Positions 1-7,272 of a stretch of 17,094 nucleotides of DNA are shown in pieces. Under the pieces are notes generated by a model, which was given only the letters and a program-made list of their open reading frames with translations, searched no databases and was not told where the DNA came from. Positions within the stretch are counted from its first letter, which is position 1. Every line of letters starts with the position of its first letter. Origin of the DNA: SIG438 sp034117945 (GTDB taxonomy: Bacteria > Bacillota > Clostridia > HGM11514); the NCBI GenBank assembly GCA_034117945.1, contig JAXEOR010000048.1, positions 1 through 17,094 of the forward strand. Direction: 5' to 3'. Made by a program: the position numbers and the translations under genes.

Positions 1-1149
1 GATTCCAGAAAAAAGCTGATGCCTGTGGCGGGCAGCGACTTTCCTCAGTTTTCGGAGGAGTTCCCCTTCCCGGACGTGTTCTACAACGGCCAGGAATATA
101 TGCAGTGGAGAAATGAGGAGCTGTACCGTCTTCAGGAGGGAACTTGGAGGAAGGTAGAGCTGCCCTCCAGTGCCATAGAGGTGTTCCAAAGCCGCAGCAG
201 AAATTATGACATCGTCAAAACAGACTGGGGCTATGCCGCCCGGTTCTGCGGCTGGGACGGGGGCGTTGACTGGTGCATCGGCAACACCGCCTCTCAAAAT
301 AAAATCTATCTCTTTGATAAAAACTTCCGGTTCCGCTCTGTCTGGGAGACACCCACCTACGTGTACGATCTTCTTTCCTCCAACGGAAAGATTTACTGCC
401 TGTCGGATGATATTTACGAAACATCAGACGGAAAAAGCTTTTCCAAAACAGAGGGTCAGGCAAGCTATCCGGAATGTAACGGATTATTTACCCTGGTGCG
501 GGAGGGCAGCGTTTTGTCCCTACGGGAGCCGGACAAGGGAGACATTCCCATCCGGTATGAATCCATGAACCCTCCCCGGGAGGCAAAGGCCACAGGCGGC
601 CTGTTTTACTGCCGCAAGTCTTGGAAAACCTATTTTTCCGATCTGGACACGCCTAATATCCTATCCGTTTCCACAGACGGCCTGTACTGGACTGATTTCC
701 AGCTGCCCAACACCTTTTTGGAGCTAAAGAAGGTGCTGTACCTGAATGGGAAAATCTGGATTGATGCCAGATACCAGACCTTTGTGCTGGACTATCAGCC
801 CCCCGAAACGGTTCGGATGATTTTAAAGGGAGAGGCTCTGGGCTTTGAGGTGCCTCCCGAAACGCAAAATGACCGCACCATGATCCCCGCCCGGTTTTTG
901 TTTGAAAAGCTGCATGCAGCGGTAGACTGGAATCAGGAAACAGAGGAGATTACCGTAACAGGTGCCGGTCATACCATCCTGTTTCAGATCGGCCGGGAAA
1001 CCGCAGTGGTAGACGGAGAGGAGCGCCCTCTTGACGCACCCCCCTACCTGTCCGGCGACAGAACCATGATTCCTCTGCGGTTTTTGGCTGAAAATCTGGG
1101 CTATCAAGTAGACTGGGATGAAGCCCGCAGGCTGGTTACCGTGAAATAA
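1..1149 (+). CDS. Stalk-domain (copper amine oxidase N-terminal type) protein, 5' truncated
   Basis: The reading frame is open from base 1, so the gene begins outside the window; the ATG at 19 has no convincing ribosome binding site and is probably internal. The last ~110 residues hold two copies of the stalk half-repeat seen in copper amine oxidase N-terminal-like domains: DRTMIPARFLFEKL...AVDW (about bases 871-960) and DRTMIPLRFLAENL...QVDW (about 1057-1149). This domain is common in secreted clostridial proteins and does not imply amine oxidase activity. The upstream part is rich in aromatic and beta-type sequence with Asp-box-like motifs (TSDGKSF near 422, STDGLYW near 670), which suggests a beta-propeller. 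The signal peptide, if present, lies upstream. It is likely a secreted or wall-associated protein; the substrate is unknown. The domain call is fairly sure, the propeller call is a guess. Confidence 0.8.
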   Translation, partial: DSRKKLMPVAGSDFPQFSEEFPFPDVFYNGQEYMQWRNEELYRLQEGTWRKVELPSSAIEVFQSRSRNYDIVKTDWGYAARFCGWDGGVDWCIGNTASQNKIYLFDKNFRFRSVWETPTYVYDLLSSNGKIYCLSDDIYETSDGKSFSKTEGQASYPECNGLFTLVREGSVLSLREPDKGDIPIRYESMNPPREAKATGGLFYCRKSWKTYFSDLDTPNILSVSTDGLYWTDFQLPNTFLELKKVLYLNGKIWIDARYQTFVLDYQPPETVRMILKGEALGFEVPPETQNDRTMIPARFLFEKLHAAVDWNQETEEITVTGAGHTILFQIGRETAVVDGEERPLDAPPYLSGDRTMIPLRFLAENLGYQVDWDEARRLVTVK

Positions 1150-1168
1150 CCGCAAAAAAACTTTTTGG

Positions 1169-1207
1169 TCTGCCGGCCGTATTGTATTGCCGGCAGATTT
1201 TGTTTTT
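1169..1207 (+). terminator. Intrinsic terminator after the stalk-domain gene
   Basis: A perfect 9-bp stem (TCTGCCGGC at 1169-1177 with GCCGGCAGA at 1189-1197, 11-base loop) is followed by TTTGTTTTT. It lies 20 bases after the stop of the stalk-domain gene and separates it from the next transcription unit. Confidence 0.85.
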
Positions 1208-1234
1208 ACCCGGGCAAAATTTTGCGGAAAAGAC

Positions 1235-1263
1235 TTGCAAAAAGGGCGCAGTTCTGCTACAAT
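1235..1263 (+). promoter_or_regulatory. SigA-type promoter with extended -10
   Basis: TTGCAA (1235-1240), a 17-bp spacer and TACAAT (1258-1263), with a TG one base before the -10 (TGCTACAAT). The predicted start near 1270 leaves a leader of about 105 bases before the TTG start at 1374. That leader holds one small hairpin, CGGATG/CATCCG around 1299-1318; I recognise no riboswitch in it. Confidence 0.8.
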
Positions 1264-1373
1264 GAAAGTAAGCTTTTTTCCGCACCTTGGGGGACGGCGG
1301 CGGATGGGATGCATCATCCGGAGCAATTTGAATACAATGATAACAAACCAAAGGTTGAAGGAGGCGGATCCCC

Positions 1374-2009
1374 TTGCAAAAGCAGGGCTCATTTCGAACA
1401 GCTGTTGAAAACTTTTTTTACTATTACAAGTGGCACACCATTTTTGCCCTGCTGGCAGTGTTTTTGGTGGTTACCACCATCATTCAGGTGAAAAGCCGGA
1501 TCGATTATGATACGACAGTGGTGTTTCTGGGTAGCTTTGGCCAGGACGAGGCCTCTATGAAGGAATTTCAAGATCACATGGAGGCGGTCATGGCGGACGC
1601 CAACGGTGACGGCACCGTCCATGTACTGCCCTATTTTCTGATGATCACCGGCGATTCCTCTCAGGCACAGCAGGACGTAGCCGCCGTTGTGCGGATTCAG
1701 GGAATGCTTCTGAACCGGGAGGCTTCGGTGCTGATTTTAGACAAGGACTCCATGCTCGCTCTGGCGGAGGATGGAGGGCTGGAGGATCTGCGCCCCTATT
1801 ATGAGGAGTACGGGCTGGAAATCGGAGACAGCACCTACGGGATTCCCATTTCTGCGGAAAACCCGATGTTTTCTATGTTTTCCATGACCGACAGGCAGTA
1901 TTACATCACCCTGCTGTATCCGGGGGAGAACATGACCGAAAGAGAAACCCTGGATGCGCAAAATGCCAAAATGCTGCTTCGGATGGTGATTGAAGGGCAG
2001 CAACCATAG
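1374..2009 (+). CDS. Uncharacterised single-pass membrane protein, NFFYYYKW family
   Basis: A 211-residue protein starting at TTG; AAGGAGG at 1358-1364 lies 9 bases upstream and fixes this start. Residues 13-20 read NFFYYYKW, followed by one membrane segment (about 21-40) and an extracytoplasmic domain. That domain contains DTTVVFLG (46-53) and a DANGDG loop (75-80) resembling calcium-binding D-x-N-x-D-G loops. From memory, small clostridial proteins of unknown function share this plan: an aromatic 'YYYKW' cytoplasmic edge, one helix, then a D-x-N-G-D-G domain. The part around 117-160 (SVLILDKDSMLAL, EDLRPYYEEYG) vaguely resembles the lobes of solute-binding proteins; this is a weak impression. 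The gene stands alone between its own promoter and terminator. No function is assigned. Confidence 0.85.
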   Translation: MQKQGSFRTAVENFFYYYKWHTIFALLAVFLVVTTIIQVKSRIDYDTTVVFLGSFGQDEASMKEFQDHMEAVMADANGDGTVHVLPYFLMITGDSSQAQQDVAAVVRIQGMLLNREASVLILDKDSMLALAEDGGLEDLRPYYEEYGLEIGDSTYGIPISAENPMFSMFSMTDRQYYITLLYPGENMTERETLDAQNAKMLLRMVIEGQQP

Positions 2010-2061
2010 AAATAATTTTTTTAATAGAAATAATTCGTTTTTATTAGTTGTTTTTGATACA

Positions 2062-2095
2062 AAAAAGCTGCACCTGCAATCAGGGGCAGCTTTTT
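2062..2095. terminator. Bidirectional intrinsic terminator between convergent genes
   Basis: AAAAAGCTGC (2062-2071) pairs perfectly with GCAGCTTTTT (2086-2095) across a 14-base loop, with A- and T-runs on both sides. It can end the plus-strand gene that stops at 2009 and the minus-strand surface operon that stops at 2196. Confidence 0.85.
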
Positions 2096-2195
2096 ATTGT
2101 TCGTAACGCTCCATCATAACAAGAACAGGCTTGATTTCAGAAGAAAAAGAGATCTTGGAGCAAGTCTCCTTCCCCGTCTAAACAACTGCAAGAAA

Positions 2196-2930
2196 TTACG
2201 GATTCACAATTTCCACTTCTCCCAGGCAGCTTTCCTCGCTTTGCTCAGGCACTTGGGGAACGGGCTCCGGCTCGGTTACAACCGGCTCCTCATATCCAAC
2301 AGCCTCCTGCTGGACGGTTTGCTCATAGCCTCCCTGTTCCTGGGGAACGGGCTGCTGATATTGTTCCGTTTCCTGGCTCCATACATCAGTCTCTGCCTCC
2401 TGAGCCTCACGCTGTGCCTTTGCGGCCAATTCCTGCTCCTTGGTAGAAACCTGGCTGTTCAGAGCCTTGCTTTGATAAACCACAAACACCACTGAATCCT
2501 CGCACCGCAGCTCTGCTTGTCCGTCTATATCCTTCATGCCAAAGGAGCTCAGTTCCGCCTCGCTGCCGTCCGCCAGGATCAATTTCAACTGATAAACCGC
2601 ATTCAGTGCTTTTTCGGTTTGGCCATCAGAAAGGAGATCTTCCGGCGTATAAAAAAGCTGGGCAACCTTTCCCTGGATCCAAACGTCCTCCTCCTTCATC
2701 ATATCGGCAGGATACTCCTCCCGGTCGGCTCTTTTGATCATCACACCGGTAATATCCTGTCCCACGCTGTTTTTCAACAACAGGGAATAGGCCTGATCCG
2801 ACTGATTTCCGATGGTCAAATCGGCTATCTGAACCGTTTCCTTCACAGGCTCCGCCTTTTTCTCTTCCTTGCCGCAGCCCACCATTCCAAGCATAGACAG
2901 GGCAAGCAGCACACAAATCATTTTTCTCAT
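2196..2930 (-). CDS. Lipoprotein of unknown function with Gln/Glu/Pro-rich tail
   Basis: A 244-residue predicted lipoprotein: charged start, hydrophobic segment and lipobox MVGC with the modified cysteine at 19. Residues ~32-155 look like a compact beta domain (QIADLTIGNQSDQAYSLLLKN, then YQLKLILADGSEAEL). Next come a helical K/Q/E/A-rich stretch (163-181) and a low-complexity Gln/Glu/Pro/Val tail (~185-234) with two related GYEQ/GYEE units. The tail ends in CLGEVEIVNP with a lone cysteine at 235. The ATG overlaps the stop of the preceding AlgX-like gene by one base (TAATG), suggesting translational coupling. It is the last gene of the surface operon and would sit on the outer face of the membrane near the acyltransferase pair. 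I do not recognise the family; a scaffolding or wall-spanning role is only inference. Confidence 0.85.
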   Translation of the reverse strand: MRKMICVLLALSMLGMVGCGKEEKKAEPVKETVQIADLTIGNQSDQAYSLLLKNSVGQDITGVMIKRADREEYPADMMKEEDVWIQGKVAQLFYTPEDLLSDGQTEKALNAVYQLKLILADGSEAELSSFGMKDIDGQAELRCEDSVVFVVYQSKALNSQVSTKEQELAAKAQREAQEAETDVWSQETEQYQQPVPQEQGGYEQTVQQEAVGYEEPVVTEPEPVPQVPEQSEESCLGEVEIVNP

Positions 2931-4324
2931 TACAAATCTTCCTCCTTGTTTTCAAATTCCGCAGAAGCCACAATGGCAAGCTGCTCTTGTCGCTTTACAA
3001 TCACATTCACATGAACCGTCCCCGCCGGGGCGTCCTCCTTCTTCAGATACATCTGATACCCCTCTCCCTCAGGAGAGGAAAGGTAAAAGGGCAGATAGGT
3101 TTTACACACTCCATTCCCATCCCGGACAGACACATAGATTTCGCTTTTCTCCTCCAAAAAAGCCGGATCAATCCAGCCCCTTACGGAAAAATAGGAGCCT
3201 TCCATTTCCCCTTGGACGGTAGATTCGGTAGCAACCTGAACAGCAGTCATGCTCTCCCTCTGAGGAGCCGGCATAACAGGCGCTTCGGATGCAAAGGAAA
3301 AAAGCCTGCGCTCCACCCGCTCAATCACAACAAAATCCGGCCGATACTGCTCAATCTGGGTCAAATGATAAGGCACCAGCCGGGAAAAATAACCGTAATG
3401 AAACTCCTCCGCCAAAAAGGGAAGCAGACTTTCCCCAAAGGAATCCCGAAACATCAGAAGGGTTCCCTCCTGATCGGGCTGCTCCGTTTCAATCCAGTTT
3501 TCCATATAATCCTCTGTGGGGCAAAGAAAATTCCAGTCCCTTTCATAAATGACGTCCCGTTCCGGCTTGGCTCCCAGGGGATACAGCATGGTATCCAAAT
3601 CCCCCATATGCACCAGCTTTTCAGAATAAGGAACATTCAGATAGGTCTCATGGGGCTTTCCCATCTTCTCCATCAAAGCCCGGTAAGCAAGCACCGCTCC
3701 CTTTTGATTCCAATGAGAATCCCGTTGAAAATAAAGGGGTTCCTGCTGATGCTGAAACAGGGAATATAAATCCACATACTCAATGCCCGCCGCCTCCAGC
3801 CTGTCTGCCAGGGAATCTATATTTTTTCCGGTTCCAGCAAGGTAATTGGACGGCATATACGCCCCGTACAAGCTATTTTTGTTGGGCGCCACCGTAATCA
3901 AAAGGCGGCTGCCCTGACTTTCGACATATTCCTGCATCAGCTTAAGGTTATGCACCAAAGCAAACCAGGTTCTTTCGCTGAATAAATTTTCGCCCTGATA
4001 ATCCTCCAGAGTTCCACTGTAATACAGCCATCCATCCTCTCCCAAAATCACCTGATCGGTAGTGCTGTGCTTGAAAAGAGTGGCATAAAGCTTTGCATTG
4101 GCTGTTACCAGCTGCTGTCGAAAAGCAAAATGATCTTCAAAATAAGCCCCCCAATCGGACAAATAAGACAAATTGGGCTTGCCCTCCTTGTACCCGGAGG
4201 GAATTTCGGCAAGCGGCGTATTTTCTGCCGTTGTATTCGTTGGCCAAAGGCTCATCCCGGCAAAAGGCAGCAGCAAAATGATCCACACCACTGCAATAAA
4301 AACAAAGGCTTTTGTTCGGTTCAT
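2930..4324 (-). CDS. AlgX/AlgJ/DHHW-type SGNH-like acyltransferase partner
   Basis: 464 residues with an N-terminal membrane anchor (6-27) and the body outside the cell. Family marks are GEDGWLYY (95-102), the TVAPNKNSLYG strand (144-154), a D-x-H-W motif as RDSHWNQKG (D202, H204) and a serine in MFRDSFGES (S295). These fit the Asp-His-Ser set of AlgX/AlgJ and DHHW proteins, which take acyl groups exported by an MBOAT partner and put them on a surface polysaccharide. After ~365 there is an extra ~95-residue beta-rich C-terminal region (VRGWIDPAFLEEKSEIYVSV...). Its place recalls the carbohydrate-binding module of AlgX, but I see no clear similarity. AGGAGAAAGG precedes the ATG, 11 bases after the MBOAT stop. 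The substrate is unknown; a plain hydrolase is possible but less likely given the neighbour. Confidence 0.88.
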   Translation of the reverse strand: MNRTKAFVFIAVVWIILLLPFAGMSLWPTNTTAENTPLAEIPSGYKEGKPNLSYLSDWGAYFEDHFAFRQQLVTANAKLYATLFKHSTTDQVILGEDGWLYYSGTLEDYQGENLFSERTWFALVHNLKLMQEYVESQGSRLLITVAPNKNSLYGAYMPSNYLAGTGKNIDSLADRLEAAGIEYVDLYSLFQHQQEPLYFQRDSHWNQKGAVLAYRALMEKMGKPHETYLNVPYSEKLVHMGDLDTMLYPLGAKPERDVIYERDWNFLCPTEDYMENWIETEQPDQEGTLLMFRDSFGESLLPFLAEEFHYGYFSRLVPYHLTQIEQYRPDFVVIERVERRLFSFASEAPVMPAPQRESMTAVQVATESTVQGEMEGSYFSVRGWIDPAFLEEKSEIYVSVRDGNGVCKTYLPFYLSSPEGEGYQMYLKKEDAPAGTVHVNVIVKRQEQLAIVASAEFENKEEDL

Positions 4325-4335
4325 ATTCCTTTCTC

Positions 4336-5730
4336 CTAAAATCGAAAATAAATAAAGGGATTATAGGTGCCGGCAGACAGGTTCAGCAGGCACAAAACAA
4401 GCAGTGCCAGGCTGTACAAAAACCCCGCAGACTCCCAAATTCTGACCCAGGTCTTCTTTTGATACATCCGACATTTCATCCACTTTGCAACAGGCAGACT
4501 GCCGATCACCGCAAAAGCCAGAGTTGCGAAAAACAAGGGCGTCAGCTGGGCAAGCAAAGCAGGCTGCCGGGAAAGGGAAGCTTTCCCGAACATGGCACCA
4601 ATCATTCGGATTCCCTGACCAAAGCTGTCCGCCCGAAACATCACAAAACCGACGCAAACCACCAGCAAGGTATATAAATGCCGCAAAAATCCGGGCATTT
4701 TTTTAAGAAAGGGAAGTGCCTCCTCCGCCAGCATCCAAAGTCCATGCCACAGCCCCCAGACCACAAAGGTCCAGTTGGCTCCATGCCACAGCCCGGTGGC
4801 AAAAAACACAATCAGTTTGTTGATGCAGGTGCGCACCTTTCCCCGGCGGTTTCCCCCCAGAGGAATGTATAAATATTCCTTCAGCCAGGTGGACAGGGAA
4901 ATATGCCATCTCCGCCAGAATTCTTGAATGCTTTTCGAGATATAAGGATATTTGAAATTCTCCAGAAAACAAAAGCCGAACATATGCCCCAATCCAATGG
5001 CCATATCGCTATAGCCGCTGAAATCAAAATAAATCTGAAACAAATAGGCAACCGCTGCCGTCCATGCGGCAGGAGTGGAAAAGACCTGCTCTGCAAACAG
5101 CGCATCCGCCGTTACCGCCATGGGATTGGCGATCAGCACCTTTTTGGACAAGCCCAAAATAAACCGGCGCAGTCCAAAAGCAATTTCAGAGGGATCCCCC
5201 TTGCGGTCGTGAATCTGCTCCCGGATATCATGATATTTAACAATAGGCCCGGCAATCAGCTGGGGAAAAAAGGAAATATACAGCATCACGCAGGCCAGGC
5301 TTTTTTCCCCCTTCGCCTCCCCCCGATACACATCAATCACATAGGACAGGGCCTGAAAGGTAAAAAAGGAAATCCCAATAGGAAGCGCCAGCCCTGCCAA
5401 GGGAAAGCGGCTTCCGGCCAGCTGATTCACCGTTTGTATCATCATATCAAGATATTTGAACACAAACAGCAGCCCCAAATTCAAAACCACCGCCAAGGCC
5501 GTAATGCCCTTTCTGCCCCTGTTTGCAGCCTCCAGCCATCTGCCGAAGCCGTAATTCATCAAAATACTGCCCAGCATCAGTAGCACATAAACGGGCTCGC
5601 CGTAAGCATAAAACAGCAGGCTTGCTGCAATCAGAAAGCAGTTTTTAGCCTTCAGAGAGGGAATCAGATAATATCCCAAAAGCACAATCGGCAAAAACAC
5701 GCACAAAAACACCAAGGAACTAAATACCAT
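4336..5730 (-). CDS. MBOAT family O-acyltransferase (AlgI/DltB/PatA type)
   Basis: A polytopic membrane protein of 464 residues. It opens MVFSSLVFLCVFLPIVLLGYY, the usual start of AlgI-like proteins, and carries YFDFSGYSDMAIGLG (234-248), SIQEFWRRWHISLSTWLKEY (267-286), YIPLGGNR (288-295) and GLWHGANW (313-320). H316 is the conserved MBOAT histidine; H276 lies in the other conserved motif. These enzymes pass an acyl group, usually acetyl, from a cytoplasmic donor to an extracytoplasmic acceptor protein or glycan. A GTG two codons upstream (5736) is possible, but I chose the ATG at 5730: GGGAG lies 9 bases before it, and family members begin MVFSS. Only 6 bases separate it from the SLH protein stop, and the AlgX-like partner follows directly. 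Confidence 0.95.
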   Translation of the reverse strand: MVFSSLVFLCVFLPIVLLGYYLIPSLKAKNCFLIAASLLFYAYGEPVYVLLMLGSILMNYGFGRWLEAANRGRKGITALAVVLNLGLLFVFKYLDMMIQTVNQLAGSRFPLAGLALPIGISFFTFQALSYVIDVYRGEAKGEKSLACVMLYISFFPQLIAGPIVKYHDIREQIHDRKGDPSEIAFGLRRFILGLSKKVLIANPMAVTADALFAEQVFSTPAAWTAAVAYLFQIYFDFSGYSDMAIGLGHMFGFCFLENFKYPYISKSIQEFWRRWHISLSTWLKEYLYIPLGGNRRGKVRTCINKLIVFFATGLWHGANWTFVVWGLWHGLWMLAEEALPFLKKMPGFLRHLYTLLVVCVGFVMFRADSFGQGIRMIGAMFGKASLSRQPALLAQLTPLFFATLAFAVIGSLPVAKWMKCRMYQKKTWVRIWESAGFLYSLALLVLCLLNLSAGTYNPFIYFRF

Positions 5731-5736
5731 CTCCAC

Positions 5737-7152
5737 TCACTCCCAACGATACCTTAATACCGGGCTGCCCGCCGGCTGCATGTAAAAATTATACCGGCCA
5801 ATATCGTCTTGGGATTCCGGATCGCAGATGTAAGAGCTTCCGTCGATATTGATGATGACCCAGCCGTGAGGCCCGTAGCCCCCTCTTGCCAGTCCCACCT
5901 GACCTTGAATAAAATGGGCGTCATACCCCAGTCCCAATGCCAGATAATAAAAGGCGGCCGCATAGCAGTAGCAATTGCCCTGCCCCAGCTCAAAGGACTG
6001 GAGGGCATACCATTCCGCCTCGGTATATCCTTCCGGGGGAACCAAGGGGATGGGCAGCTTTTGATAAGAGGTGTTTTGCACCACCCAGTTGTAGCAGGAA
6101 TATAAATCCCAGCCCGCCTGATCGTACACCCGATACACCTGGGTCCACACTCTCGCCTGAGACTCCTTCCCCTCCAGCAAAACAGAGGTTCTGCCCAAGG
6201 GCAGCTGCATTCCGTTAGAAAGCTGCAAATAAAAATCCACCGTATAGGTTCCGAAATGAAATTGATGATCCGCTGCCTGAATCAGGCCGCCGTAAGAGCC
6301 GTCCTCCCGAAGCTCCAGCTCCTTCCAGCTCATATCGCTTTGATCCTCCGCACACCAGGTAACCGCAATCACCCTTTCAATGTCATCGGAGGCGGTAATC
6401 TCCCCTGCCTTTGCCCAAAAATTTCCCAGCTGGGTATCCATTACCACAGCACTCATCGTCTGCGCTCCCGCAAACACCGGAACATCCTGCAGCTCCTCCG
6501 GCATTAGCTTTTGGCAGAAATGATACAGCAGCACGGCAAAGTCTCCCCGGGAGACAGCCTGCTCCGGCTTTAAGGTTCCATCAGGATACCCCTCCACAAT
6601 CCCCTGCTGCACCAGCCAGCCCATGGCTTCTCCTTGGGCTTCCTGCAATAAATCTGCGTCTGAAAACTGCTGCAGGGAATCGATTTTTCCGATATCAAAG
6701 CCCTGATGGCCGGCATACCGGTAAAACAGCTCTCCCATTTCTCCTCGGGTGATGGGCTGCTCCAGTTCCTCCGTTTCATAGGAAGATACTCCCGATTCCG
6801 ACCCCCATGCCGCCGCAGCACTGTACCAGGGCTTGTCCGTCTCCTCCGACAGCGGCGCATCCGGCCGGCCGGAAAGATTCCACAAAATCAAAAGCAGCTG
6901 AGCCCTCGTCACTGTCAGATCGGGAGAAAACTGATTTTCCCCCATTCCGGTCATCAGCCCCTTTTGAACGGCGTATTCCACAGCATCATAATAATATTCC
7001 TGGCCGGACACGTCATCAAACATATTTGCGTGAAAATAAACAAGGGGCTTTTCCTCCGGCATCTGCTCCGTATCAGCAAAAACAGCAGTACCGGAAAGCG
7101 CCAGTACCGCAGTTAATATGCAAGAAATCATTCGTTTGTTATGTATTCCCAT
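5737..7152 (-). CDS. SLH-domain surface protein with Bsp-like repeat and transglutaminase-like domain
   Basis: 471 residues. The signal peptide (1-26, ending TAVFA-DT) is followed by three SLH motifs: about 40-97 (VTRAQLLLILWNLSG), 105-148 (ITRGEMGELFYRYAG) and 160-215 (VSRGDFAVLLYHFCQ). SLH domains bind secondary wall polymers non-covalently. Residues ~232-325 match the pattern of GBS Bsp-like repeats (VTWCAEDQSDMSWKELEL, FGTYTVDFYLQLSNG). The C-terminal ~130 residues are transglutaminase-like: GNCYCYAAAFYY (C394), GPHGWVIINID (H429) and YICDPES (D444) give an intact Cys-His-Asp triad. It may act as a surface peptidase, crosslinker or amide-processing enzyme; the sequence does not say which. 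GAGGT lies 7 bases before the ATG. First gene of the operon with the MBOAT and AlgX-like genes. Confidence 0.9.
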   Translation of the reverse strand: MGIHNKRMISCILTAVLALSGTAVFADTEQMPEEKPLVYFHANMFDDVSGQEYYYDAVEYAVQKGLMTGMGENQFSPDLTVTRAQLLLILWNLSGRPDAPLSEETDKPWYSAAAAWGSESGVSSYETEELEQPITRGEMGELFYRYAGHQGFDIGKIDSLQQFSDADLLQEAQGEAMGWLVQQGIVEGYPDGTLKPEQAVSRGDFAVLLYHFCQKLMPEELQDVPVFAGAQTMSAVVMDTQLGNFWAKAGEITASDDIERVIAVTWCAEDQSDMSWKELELREDGSYGGLIQAADHQFHFGTYTVDFYLQLSNGMQLPLGRTSVLLEGKESQARVWTQVYRVYDQAGWDLYSCYNWVVQNTSYQKLPIPLVPPEGYTEAEWYALQSFELGQGNCYCYAAAFYYLALGLGYDAHFIQGQVGLARGGYGPHGWVIINIDGSSYICDPESQDDIGRYNFYMQPAGSPVLRYRWE

Positions 7153-7182
7153 TTCAAAACCTCATTTGCTTTTATCCTGTTC

Positions 7183-7211
7183 AGTATATCACAGTTCCCC
7201 TGTGCTGTCAA
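7183..7211 (-). promoter_or_regulatory. Near-consensus SigA promoter of the surface operon
   Basis: Read on the minus strand: TTGACA (7211-7206), 17-bp spacer, TATACT (7188-7183). The -35 is perfect and the -10 has one mismatch. It lies about 30 bases before the ATG at 7152 and should drive all four genes down to 2196. An imperfect direct repeat, ATCGG(G)CACC, lies just upstream (see findings). Confidence 0.85.
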
Positions 7212-7272
7212 GAAGGAATCGGCACCCCTTTTTTTCCCATTTCAAGCGGGCCGATCGGGCACCAAGCCTTTT

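Noticed and set aside
823..1392. 189-codon minus-strand open frame spanning the first terminator
   Set aside because: It overlaps the clear stalk-domain coding region, its promoter neighbour and the terminator; no family features.
1302..1408. Small upstream ORF in the leader of the NFFYYYKW gene (starts MGCIIRSN)
   Set aside because: No convincing ribosome binding site, and the peptide shows no protein-like features; it overlaps the real start out of frame.
2987..3769. 260-codon open frame on the plus strand
   Set aside because: It lies opposite the AlgX-like gene, is basic and low in protein-like pattern, and has no ribosome binding site; it is a shadow of the real gene.
4903..5583. 226-codon open frame on the plus strand
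   Set aside because: It lies opposite the MBOAT gene, with Lys/Gln/His/Asn-rich shadow composition.
7212..7272. Terminator after the SGNH esterase gene
   Set aside because: ATCGGC/GCCGAT can pair on the minus strand, but with a loop of about 27 bases and no U-tract after it.
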